Both the position numbers and the translations under genes were made by a program. From Lantana camara (Eukaryota > Streptophyta > Magnoliopsida > Lamiales > Verbenaceae): a stretch of DNA of 64,000 nucleotides. Location of the stretch: NCBI GenBank assembly GCA_037501455.1, contig CM074863.1:11156001-11220000 (forward strand), written 5' to 3'. Of this stretch, positions 43,885 to 54,522 are shown piece by piece. Below the pieces are notes generated by a model. The model saw nothing but the letters and a program-made list of their open reading frames with translations, did not search any database and had not been told where the DNA came from. Numbering within the stretch: position 1 is the stretch's first letter; each line of letters opens with the position of its first letter.

Positions 43885-45514
43885 TTACAAACACATCAAA
43901 CCAGAAACTAAGAGAGACAGCAGAGAGAGAACCACCACCCTAAAGGGGCAAGATTGTAATTTTTCACCGGCGCTGCTGTCCGTGTTGCCGATTCCACTTC
44001 CGGTGGGCCCGAGTGGGAATGTGGAGCCAGGGGTGGTGCTTCCTCCCGCGGTGGTTGTACCTCCGGTTCCTCCAACTCCTCCGGTGTTGGGGGTTGATGG
44101 GGTGGTGCTGCCTCCAGAACTTCACAAGATTTGAACAAAATCAAGATTATTCAATTGACTGTGTCATGGTGTATGAACAAGAATGTAACCAATCTACAAT
44201 GACAGCGAAATGTGGACCAAAATTTCCTTAAAATAATGCATGAAGAAGGCATGAAAGGTGATGCATTATGATTGTGTAGTATGGTCCAGAAAACAGGACA
44301 GATGAACATACATATTTTTTAACATCCCCATCACAACAGCTCACATGGATTGATTATATTGGTTTTCTAGGCCTAACTTGGGTTCAAAATATTGACTTTA
44401 GAGACAAATATTATTTTCAAATTTTCGTCCTTTAGAACGGCAAATGGATCTATTGTCCATACCAAAAATCTTTTCTTTTCTTAACCCTTAGTGAAGTTGA
44501 AGCAAACAAATCAGCTTATGTATGCTACTCACGGGGATCAATTTCACAAAGCAGTTTATTTCCCAACCCTCACAAGAAAACAGCTCTTCCTATTTGGTTA
44601 TTGTGGGCAAGTTGGTAAAAGGGTGTCCACTTTCTTCCCTTCTAAATCAATGATTTGGTAAAACAACACTTCAAAAGAAATCAAACCCTCTTTAGTTCCA
44701 CAATCTAATTGCAAGATCTATGACAAGCATCCATAAATAACATGATTTCAAGAAAACCAAACCTTGGACTAGATTGGTATACACATCCAGAAGCTACACC
44801 TGCACATCACCAGCAATTACAAAACAACAAAGAGGATTATAATTAGGAGAGTTTTCATACTTGAAAAACAGAAAAAAAAAAAAAAAAGATTCTTGGTGAC
44901 ATTATGGAGGATTTTTTTTTTTGGCCCCTCCTAAGGGCAGGACTTACCACTAGGTAGAGATTGTGTAACAGTTGCAGTGCCCTTAAAATCACAGCTTCCA
45001 GACGTCTGTCCCTTCCTCTGGTAGTAACTATTCACAGCATAATTGCAGTGATCCTTCACAGTGTTGGGGTTAAAGCAACCCCCGTTTTGAAGGATTGCAG
45101 AACAATCAGCTCCATTTCCACAAGCATAATCTATGTTTGTCTGAAGAACAGTGTCACTCAGCCCAGAATTACAGACGCAGTAAGCCGCGTCTGCAGATTG
45201 AGAAAATCAAGCAGATCAGGTCAGCAAAACCAGTAACCAGCCTCAAACCTTGCTTTATAACACAATAATTGCAAGAAAAACGAAAAAGATCAAAACTTTT
45301 TACGAGCCCTTTAGTTCTTGCCCTTAAAGAAGAGGACTTTAAGAGTTTAATCACTTCCTTTTCTTTATTTCCCCGTTTCAGAACAAGAACAGTAAAAGAA
45401 AAAAAAAAAAAAAGATAACCCTTTTCCAAAAAGAAACTAAAAAAGATAGGAAATTTCACCTGAATGGCCAGCCATGGCCAAGAGGAGAAGCAAACCCACT
45501 AGGAAAACAGGCAT
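43885..45514 (-). CDS. X8-domain GPI-anchored protein, PDCB-like
   Basis: Four exons: 45514-45460, 45190-44948, 44799-44763, 44119-43885; 189 aa, in phase. Signal peptide MPVFLVGLLLLLAMAGHS, then one X8 (CBM43) domain with the six-cysteine pattern: AAYCVCN, YACGNGADCSAI, GGCFNPNTVKDHCNYAVNSYYQ (in parts), GSCDFKGTATVT, SGCVYQSS. After it a Gly/Thr/Pro-rich linker (GGTGGTTTAGGSTTP), a small-residue site (TDSSAGEK) and a hydrophobic end (FRVVVLSLLSLLVSGLM), i.e. a GPI signal. X8 domains bind beta-1,3-glucan; this short single-X8 form matches plasmodesmata callose-binding proteins that sit in the cell wall at plasmodesmata and affect cell-to-cell flow. PDCB1-4 membership cannot be fixed by eye. 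In Arabidopsis an X8 gene (At1g26450) sits at the syntenic place. Confidence 0.88.
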
Positions 45515-45540
45515 GATTATGGTTTCAAGATCCTCAAAAG

Positions 45541-45635
45541 ATCGAGAGAGAGAGAGAGAGAGAGAAGAGAGAGAGTGACAGACTGAGGGAGTGGAGAGAT
45601 AACTACACAGGGGTATGAGAGTGACGGTGCCCAGG

Positions 45636-45660
<25 letters not shown>
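45541..45660 (-). promoter_or_regulatory. Core promoter region of the X8 gene
   Basis: Minus strand: a TATATA run (45636-45658) about 120 bp upstream of the ATG, followed by a CT tract (GA repeat on plus strand, 45543-45576) that would fall in the 5' UTR. Reading as TATA box plus CT-rich leader is inference. Confidence 0.5.
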
Positions 45661-45666
<6 letters not shown>

Positions 45667-46306
45667 GCATGATGTCTGCATTTGGACAGCAGTATTATTA
45701 GATAGTGGGTTTAAACTTTAAAGTGGTGTTGGGAAATTGAACATTAGCAAAGCTCAAAGCTTTTGTCATCTCCTCTGCTCTGACTGTAGTTGTACTATTA
45801 AAATCTGTGCTATTCTTCTCAAACGGTCATTAACTCATGCCCGTGGTCAAGAGTCAGGACTTAACCCTTCTTGGTTTATGCCTGGGGTTAACTGCTGCTC
45901 TGCCTCTTCTCTTCTCCCTTTCTTTTCTTGAAAATTGAAAACATTTTTGGAGAAATATCGCGTTATGTTAATTCTTTTGGCCTCATTTTGCAAGCTCTAG
46001 AATTTCTTTTTGTGTGCCATTGTATTAAAAATAGTGTAGTAATATATGCTGAAAATTAAAGGAAAAGAACCTGACTATTGTTGGAAGTTAAGAGATGTTA
46101 CTTTGGAAATACTACTCTATGATTGAATCCCTCAACATGATCCCTTAGGTTAGATGTCTAATTTAATGGTTTGCTTACACTTAAAAAACAACTATTACAT
46201 CTTATATTGATATTTATAGTCAATTTGTAATTAGATTTTATGTAATTACAGTCACCTTATCTGAATAAAATGGTTGTAAGATCATTGATTCTAGGAGAAA
46301 CGATTT

Positions 46307-46610
46307 TATCATCCCAACTTTGTCTCTTTTTGTAATTTATCATCTCAATAAACTTTTATTGCAAACCACCATTCAATATTTGCATTTGTAACATACAACC
46401 ATTTAATTATTTATTTTTTTTTAGTGAAAATACAACTGAAGTGTATGTTTCATAAACATGTCTCGTATCATATTTTTTAGACAAAACCACTAAAAAAAAT
46501 TTAGATGACGACGGTATGTTACAAATGCAAAGATTGGATGACGATTTGCAACGAAAGTTTGTTGGGATGATAAATTACAAAATAACCCAAAATTCGAATG
46601 GAAAAAAATC
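46307..46610. repeat. MITE family 2, copy 1
   Basis: About 300 bp; left end tatcatcccaactttgtctc, right end the approximate inverse complement (gatgataaattacaaaataa). Shares the interior agtgaaaatacaactgaagt with copy 2. Confidence 0.75.
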
Positions 46611-48401
46611 TTTTTCGTTTGATTTTATTTAAAGTAAGTGATAACATAATATCTTTTTATTAAAATACCCAATTTCTTTTTCTTTTCTTTTCTTTTTCTT
46701 TTTTTCTTTTTTGATTTAAAATACCCAATTTCATTACGGTTAAATTATTACTTCGTCCCTCATTTCATTTAAGAATTTTCCAACTAAAAAGTATGATTGG
46801 TTGAATTTATTGCTCTTTAAAAGAATAGTATAGGGCCAAAATAGTCGGTTTTGTAATTTTAATTAGGAAGAATTTTGGGGAGGAAAAGGGTCCCCCACAA
46901 TGCTAACTTTTATTGGTGTGGTGTCACTATTATTAGCACTATGGTTGGCGCATTTGGTATAAGCATCTAATTCCATGCTATAACTCACACCTTCCTTTTT
47001 CTCTTGAAATGTCAATGTCTACCTTCACCTTTAGCCTTTGATTTTTCTTTCTAAATTAATAATAACACTAGATTTACTTCATTAATCTAATTTTTACTGT
47101 TATGTTAAATAACTTACATGTAAATTAACATTTAATAATGATTGTGTTGCTTAATTAACTAGATTTTTTAAGTCAATTATACCCAAAAATAAAAATTGAA
47201 AAAATGTAAATGACCAAAAAGAAAGAGGGAATAATGAATATGGAAAAAGCAAGGGGTAAAAAAGATTCAAAAAGTGAAAATGGTATATTGGTAGCTTTTA
47301 TTTTGTCCTTTTGGTGGTGTAAATCTATAAAAATGAAATAGGTATGTGGACAAATATTATTATATTTAATATTTAATTGTTTTTTTAATTTACATAAATT
47401 AAATAATAAATATAAAAAATATCTTCCTTCATTATATTAATTTCGGCCAACCATATTTGAATTAGATTACTCGCATTATCACATTCCTTTTCTTGCTAAA
47501 TTACATATGCGTATCCCCCTAAACCTAATCATCAATTACCAACAATCCAAAGCTTTTCAGTTGTCTTTCTTAATTAAATATTGAAACGAATCATAATTAT
47601 TAATTATGTGCAGGTGGAATAAAATCGATGTTTGCAAATTTGTTTTGCAAAAGTACAAATATACAATTTATTTCCATAACGCGTTTTCATGTGTGTTTTC
47701 TTTGAAAATGAGCTAGAAATTGAAAAGATATTGGGACCTACCACTTGTAATCTTTATTAAATACTCATAGCTTAATCATGATTGCTTACGCAAATCCAGC
47801 AATATATATAATTTTGGGAAGTAAAACCTTTTCTTGATGGGCCATAATAGAAATTAAGGTTAATTAATATATTTAATGGGGCCTTTTATTGTCCTTGTCT
47901 CCTTATATTTTTGCATAAAGTTTAGAATCTAGACATTAATTGGCCGAGAGAAAAATAGGTTAGTTCAAAAGATTTACACATATTATAGATAATAAAATTG
48001 GGACAATATATATGCTATCTATTTGTTTCTTAAATTTAATCGGTGAGAATATTGGTTACGACATTAAAAATTACTGTATAAACCTAATAAAATGATACTT
48101 TAAGAAATATCTATTTAATATTCAAGAAATTAAAAGAATATATATTTGAAAACACTTTATCCTTTGGCATTTTACTCTTTACACTTCAAGCTTTCATATC
48201 TTATTGTTAAAAATAATGTAATCTTATTATTTAAATTATGCTATTTTAGTTTATTATATTTCGTTTTAGTAACACATTAATTCGTTACATTAGCTCCCGA
48301 TCAAAAGTTCATGGGAAATTCATTTTTTTTAAGAAGGAAAAAAAAAATGGTTACTCAATATTTTATTTTACGGGAAATTCCCGAAAAATCCCCAAATGGG
48401 G

Positions 48402-48650
48402 ACTCAAATGTTTGTTTACTTCACATTTTGAAAATTGTTCCTCTTCACTCCCAAAATGAATATTAAAAGTTTCGCTTACTCCCCATTTTTTGTAAAAGTG
48501 GTAACATTTGGGAATTTAAGTACGTGATTCTTGAATTTTTATAACACGTTTACGAAAAATGGGGAGTAAACGAAATTTTATATTTTCATTTGGGGAGTGA
48601 AGAGGAACAATTTTCAAAATGGGGAGTAAACAAAAAAAAATTTCAACTCG
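48402..48650. repeat. MITE family 4 (inverted repeat element)
   Basis: Left arm gtttacttcacattttgaaa and gttcctcttcactcccaaaa; right arm tggggagtgaagaggaacaa and caaaatggggagtaaacaaa. Both halves pair over about 80 bp. Confidence 0.75.
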
Positions 48651-49045
48651 TAAGTACTATTAAAAAAAACCCATTTATTTTACATATTACCCCTCATTTT
48701 ACCTTTTATTATTGGTCAAGCGAAATCGATTATTATACCTCTCTAATGTATGAATATTTATAAAACGATCATTTTGTTGTATCGTGTTATATTAGACACT
48801 TTTCATGCAAAAATAAAATACATAAATAATTTGCGTTATCGTATCCATATTGTATCGTATATCATTATATCTCTATTCGTTCATCATAATTATACACCAA
48901 CACTATATATACATATTTTTTATAATTTTTAATTGAGAATTAAGGTAAGGAACAATATGTTACTAAATTATTACTTATAAACATTGTGGACCGATGCATT
49001 TTCAAATAAAATAAGAAAGTTAAAAAAAAAAGGGGATTTTTTTTT

Positions 49046-49345
49046 TATCATCCGAACTTTGCCTCTTTTTGCAATTTACTATCCCAACAAACTTTCACTC
49101 CAAATCACCATCCAATCTTTACATTTGTAACATACCACCATCAAAACTTGTTTTTTTGTGATTTTGGTGAAAATACAACTGATGTGTATGTTTTATAAAC
49201 ATGTCATGTTTTTATGCCAAAACCACTAAAAAAAAGTTTAGATGACGGTACGTTACAAATACAAAGATTGGATGACGGTTTGTAACGAAAATATATTGGG
49301 ATGGTAAATTGCAAAAAGACGTAAAGTTTGGATGACAAAAAATAT
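49046..49345. repeat. MITE family 2, copy 2
   Basis: Left end tatcatccgaactttgcctc, right end ttgcaaaaagacgtaaagtt then tggatgac, inverse complements over about 50 bp. Same family as 46307-46610. Confidence 0.8.
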
Positions 49346-49515
49346 TTTTCCCAAAAAAAATCTCATTTTCAAATTTTAATTTTTATTCACTTCACAAATA
49401 CACTGTAATATTCTTAATTATTATTTATTTATTATTCTTTAGTTTTTCCTTTCCGTACTTTAATTTAAACCTCTGAACTTTAATTTTTACGAATAATACT
49501 CTAATTTTAAATTTA

Positions 49516-50039
49516 AGGGTAAATTACGGCAACCCCCCGTCCTTTGGCACGTTTTGCACTTTCCTCCTTAACCTTTGATTTTGCTCGATTTGCCCCCTCA
49601 CCTTTGAAAAATATCTCACTTAACCCTTGTGACAAACTTTAACAAAGCAAATATTTACAAAGATGATCTCAAATATATTGACGTTATATATCAAATTGAA
49701 GCTCTCGACGTAAGGAACACAACAATGATCTCAAAATCAAAATCCGACAACCGACGAAGCAGAAATAATCGGTTTAAGACGAGGCACGATGAACGAAGCA
49801 TTTTGCGGCTAATAGGATCGATTGGGGTATGGATTTTGTTCTCCTTGGATAGACGAACACGATGACGGTGGTCTTGAAGCTTGGGTTACCATGACGGAGG
49901 AGAAATCGACCGTTAAAGTTTTATAAAGGGGTTAAGTGTGATATTTTTCAAAGTTGAGGGGGCAAATCTAGCAAAATCAAAGGTTATGGGGGAAAGTGCA
50001 AAACGTGCCAAAGGACCGGGGGTTGCTGTAATTTACCCT
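49516..50039. repeat. MITE family 3 with ~110-bp terminal inverted repeats
   Basis: 524 bp. Starts AGGGTAAATTACGGCAACCC and ends with its inverse complement (gggttgctgtaatttaccct); pairing extends through ttgattttgctcgatttgcc. Flanked on both sides by AAATTTA (49509-49515 and 50040-50046), a likely 7-bp or longer target duplication. The short ORF inside has no family signal. Confidence 0.85.
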
Positions 50040-51033
50040 AAATTTAATAATACTCTAATTATAAACTTAGGTACTTTGGTTTTTATGAATAATACTATAA
50101 TTTAATACGCAAGTACTTTAACTTTTATAAATAATTTTTTTTTTCTTTTCCTTCGTATACTTCAATTTTAAACCCGAGTACTTTAACTTTTACGAATAAT
50201 ACTTTAATTTTAAATTTGGATATTTGAACGTTCTTAAATAATACGCCAATTAGAATAGTAGTTATTTTAGTTTTTATAAATAATACTCTAATTTGAAACG
50301 TAAATACTTTAACTTTTACGAATAATATTTTAATTTTAAATTTGGATACTTTATCGTTTTTGAATAATACTTCAAAATATACTTCAACAATTAATTTTTA
50401 TCCCAAAATCCACATACGTAGGGAAAAAAAGAAGTATTTAATATATATATATAAAGTATGAAAATTATATTTTGAAATATTAACATACAAAATAAAAGTA
50501 TGAAATTGTGTATATGAGATATTATGTTAACAAAATAGTTTGTGTGATATATTTTTTTTAAAGGATAATCGAGTATTTTTACACAAAATAGGGTACAAAC
50601 AAAAATTTAAATTTGAAAATGGAGAGTTAATACTAAAAAATTTTAATATTAGAAAATAAACTATTTTTTTTTCCAACTAATCTTTGAATTAATCCCCATT
50701 GGCTGTCACTAATAGATACTTAATACTCATTGTCCTAGAATGATTATTATTATTTTTTTTTTTGACAACCTTCCTAGAAAGAAATATTAATTCCTTTATC
50801 TAATTGTAATTCGTAAACACCCAAATTTGATTTTCCCCCATTAAACAAGAAAATAAAGAACCAACCCCCACATTTTTGAAATTACCAAAATGACCCCATA
50901 CATGAAGCCAATATCATCGTCGAGTCCAACGTCATTTCTCAAAACCACCCAAAAACCCTAGCAAAGAAGGTGACCATCCCAATCGATGAAATATATACAC
51001 ACTATTGACTATACAGATTAAGAATTTGTAGCA

Positions 51034-53641
51034 ATGGCGCCAATCGCATTTCTGGCAAAATCGCGGCCGTTTATCGGGCCGCTGAACTTCAAATCCATTT
51101 CCACCTTCGTTCACCTTCGTCAAGAAGCTCAGCTGGCGGAGCCTCCATCGCCGCCGACGCCTCTGCCGCCAAATCCTGCCTCCGGGAGCCCACTATACAA
51201 AGAAAACTGGCGGAACCCTATCCCACCTACTTCTCCCGCTGACCGGCTGGCGCTAATGCCATTCAGCCTTGGTTTTCTCCGCCAGAAAACGCCGGCGCAA
51301 ATGCAGGCGCTTTCACAATCGCTTGATGCGAAGAGACTGATGGATCAGTTCGCGGATTGGATGACGTCACAGCGATGGGCGGATGTGAAGGAGCTGTTTG
51401 AGTTTTGGATTAAAACTTTGGATAGAAATGGAAAGCCGAATAAACCTGATGTGGATCTCTACAATCAGTATTTGCGGGCGAATTTGATGATGGGGGCATC
51501 TGCTGGGGAATTGCTCGATTTTGTCGCGCTAATGGAGGATTATGGAATATTGCCTAATACTGCCTCGTTTAATCTCGTTCTCAAGGCTATGCAGGAGGCT
51601 GGTGAAACTCGAGCAGCTGAGAAATTGATTGAAAGGTCGGAGTTTCTTGGTGACTTTGTGAAGTTACATTTGCTCTGTTGTTCATGAAGGGGAAAAAGTT
51701 GCTTCCTTGTTGTTAGAGTGTTGTTGATCAAATTGCATTTCTGAACATGTTTTCCTACGTATTCTCTTTTTAAGATGAATTTAATAGAACTAGCTATATC
51801 TAACGTGATGAACATTAACCAGCAGGAGTCTTAGAATGCCAATAGACTGTTCCTTGGGTTTATGGTATTGATGGGTGGAGTGAAGAGTTAGTCCTCTTGT
51901 TGCCCATTCTATTATTTTGCTTGCATGAATATTTTGCGAAACGCTTTCTCTGCTCAAATACAAAATTAAATTTTTTACAGAACTTACTATTTGATGGGGG
52001 ACTTTACTTTGTTGACGTCAGGATGCTCCAGACAGGAAAAGAATACAAGGAATCTTTGCCTGATGATGAGTCATATGACTTGATAATTGGCGGGCTTCTA
52101 TCGACGAATCAGATTGATTTGGCGTTGAAGTACATAGACCTGACATTGAAATCTGGATATATCCTGTCAATGAATGCATTCCTTAAATCCGTGCAAAGTT
52201 GTGTTAATAATGGAAGATTAGATACCTTGGTATCAATTATAGAGAGATGCAAGGTGTGTATTCTTGGCTGGTATCTATATGATTGTATATGACCACAATG
52301 AATTTTTGATGATTAAGTGGAGAAGTTATTAATGTTGTCAGGAAATGGATCAGAACAAATCTTTATGTCCTCCTTGGCGCATATGCAACTATATAGCTGA
52401 TGTTGCAATGCAATCAGATAACAGTGAGCTAACATATTATGCTCTTGAATTCATTGCTAAATGGATTGCTCGAGGGGAGCAGGCTAGGCCTTCTGTTCAT
52501 CTTTCTGTAGATGAAGGATTAGTTGTTTCTGCTCTTGGAACTGCAGGTAGAACTTACAGTTCTAAACTCTTGGATGGTTCATGGGCTGTTCTAAAGCGCT
52601 CGTTACGTCAAAAGGAGGTTCCTAGTACCGAATCTTACCTTGCCAAAATATATGCACATGCTAAATTGGGCCACCTACAAAAGGCTTTTAGTACTCTGCA
52701 TGAATTTGAGGCAGCTTATGGAAATTCTGTCCGAGGAAATGAAGAAGACCTTTTCTCTCCATTTTATTCTTTAAATCCTCTGGTTATAGCATGTGCCAAG
52801 GAAGGATTCATGACTTTGGATATGGTATGTGTTCTTTTGTCTTGCAAGATTGTTTGATGATTTCATGCAGCACTTATGATGCTAGCTGTCTTGTAATTAA
52901 CTGTATTTTTGAAGTGTTTGCTCAGGTTTATTATCAGCTGGAGAATTTAAGTCGTGCAGATCCTCCATACAAATCTATTGCTGCTTTAAATTGTGTGATT
53001 CTTGGCTGTGCAAACATATGGGATGTTGATCGTGCTTATCAGACATTTACTGCAATTGATACCACTTTTGGATTGACCCCTAACATCCATTCATACAATG
53101 GCCTGATATGTGCCTTTGGGAAGCTCAGCAAGGTTAACTGTGCAATGCCACCTTTACTGTTGCTTATTTTGAATCACTAAACAGTACCTTATTTTTCTTT
53201 TTCCTTTTTTAAATAAATGTGGCAGAGGGATGAAGCTGTGAAAGTATTTAAGCACTTTGTTGGATCAGGCGTGAAGCCTAATATTACAACATATTCCCTA
53301 CTCATTGATGCTCATCTTACTGTGGGGGATCCTAAATCAGCTCTCTCGGTGATTGATGATATGGTAATTACATGTTTGCCCTTATTCATGCGAAATTTCT
53401 TTTGGAACCCCAAAATCAACTCTGGACTGAAATTAAAATAAAACCCCTTAAATAGATACATGCAGGATATGAGCCCTCAAAGGAAATACTAAAAAAGGTG
53501 CGTAGGCGATGTACTCGAACAATGGACTATGAATCTGATGATAAGGTAGAATCTTTGGCCAGACAGTTCAAAATTCGAATGGGTACAGAGGTTCGGAGGG
53601 ACCTACTGTTCCATCTTCAGTATGCCACTGATTATTCGTGA
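51034..53641 (+). CDS. PPR protein, At1g26460-like, mitochondrial
   Basis: Six exons: 51034-51635, 52022-52253, 52342-52824, 52926-53132, 53226-53363, 53456-53641; 615 aa, in phase. Unusual for a PPR gene in having introns, as does the Arabidopsis locus I compare it with. The start MAPIAFLAKSRPFIGP is basic and Ser/Arg-rich, fitting mitochondrial import. A Pro-rich segment (PPSPPTPLPPNPASGSPL) is followed by ENWRNP, MDQFADWMTSQRWADVKELF, NKPDVDLYNQYLRANLMMGA and PPR-type helix pairs (TASFNLVLKAMQEAGETRAA; KPNITTYSLLIDAHLTVGDP), ending with a basic stretch KKVRRRCTR. It should bind organellar RNA or the mitoribosome; not known from sequence. The final exon starts at ATACATGCAGG (acceptor aaatag at 53455); the nearer cag would break the frame. 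Confidence 0.9.
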
Positions 53642-54522
53642 ATGTAAGTTCTCAAGAATCTTTAACTAACTTACTGTATCATGTTTTTGAAGCTGCCTTA
53701 TGGTTTGTGTGTTTTTAAGTTACTGTTCTGAATTACTTGTCGCTTTAAAATGAGATTTTATTTTAAAACAAAAAGGATCAATGGAAGCTAGGGATTTCAT
53801 ATACCTCTATTTTCAGGCCTATGTGAACGGGACTGAAGCCTGAAGATGCTTTAAGCAAAGTACTCAGCTGCTGCTCGATTACCTTTCTACCACCTCCCTT
53901 TTGTAAAGTATGAATCCAATGGGAATTGCCATTTTAGGCCTGCGCAGGACGAGCATTGCAAGGTGGCTTCTTCTTCGGGTTTTAAGTTTTGCATGATTAT
54001 TTGTTTTTTGCTTCTTTTGGTTTTCTTCAAGAAAAAAACCAATGCTTTGAGGGAATTGCTCCATATCAAATCCCAGTTTAAGCAAGGAAACATTAACCAT
54101 GTACCTCAGTGTAGGCTTTATCCTTTTGGGATGTTTTATCATAAATTACCCACAATAGGAAATGATTGTTCTTCGCATTATTACTCATCTTGAGCTGCTT
54201 TCGGTTTTCTTCCTTAGCTTTATTGCTTCGATTCTGCTTTTGTTAGACGGATGAAAACAAGAGTTGTTTCTCACATTAGAAACCTGTGATTTATGAATGA
54301 CCAAAGTTAATGTAGCTGCATAAACATACAGCAGTTAGCAGCATGTAAGGAAATAAGTCAAATGCACTAGGGTGTAAGAAGCTGTGCTTCATCAGCTCTG
54401 TAAAACTCAAGTAATTCTACACTTGTTTCCGTTTGTAACTTTCTTCACTTCCATTGTCCTTTATTGCAGTCAGGTTGGTGATAAATTGCAAGGTAATTGT
54501 AGATGAATACACTCTTGAAGCC
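53642..54522. other. Convergent 3' flanks (PPR and TPT genes)
   Basis: Probable 3' UTR of the PPR gene, perhaps spliced near 53815. Several short ORFs on both strands lack family signals. Confidence 0.5.

Larger units (their letters stand above)
45661..51033. other. 5.4-kb AT-rich gene-free stretch with MITEs
   Basis: No credible coding region. Contains four inverted-repeat elements listed separately and otherwise simple AT-rich sequence; 50040-50400 repeats the phrase 'actttaacttttacgaataatac' in short variants about every 55-60 bp. Confidence 0.6.

Noticed and set aside
49629..49865. 78-codon ORF inside the MITE at 49.5 kb
   Set aside because: Interior of a non-autonomous element; no transposase motif.
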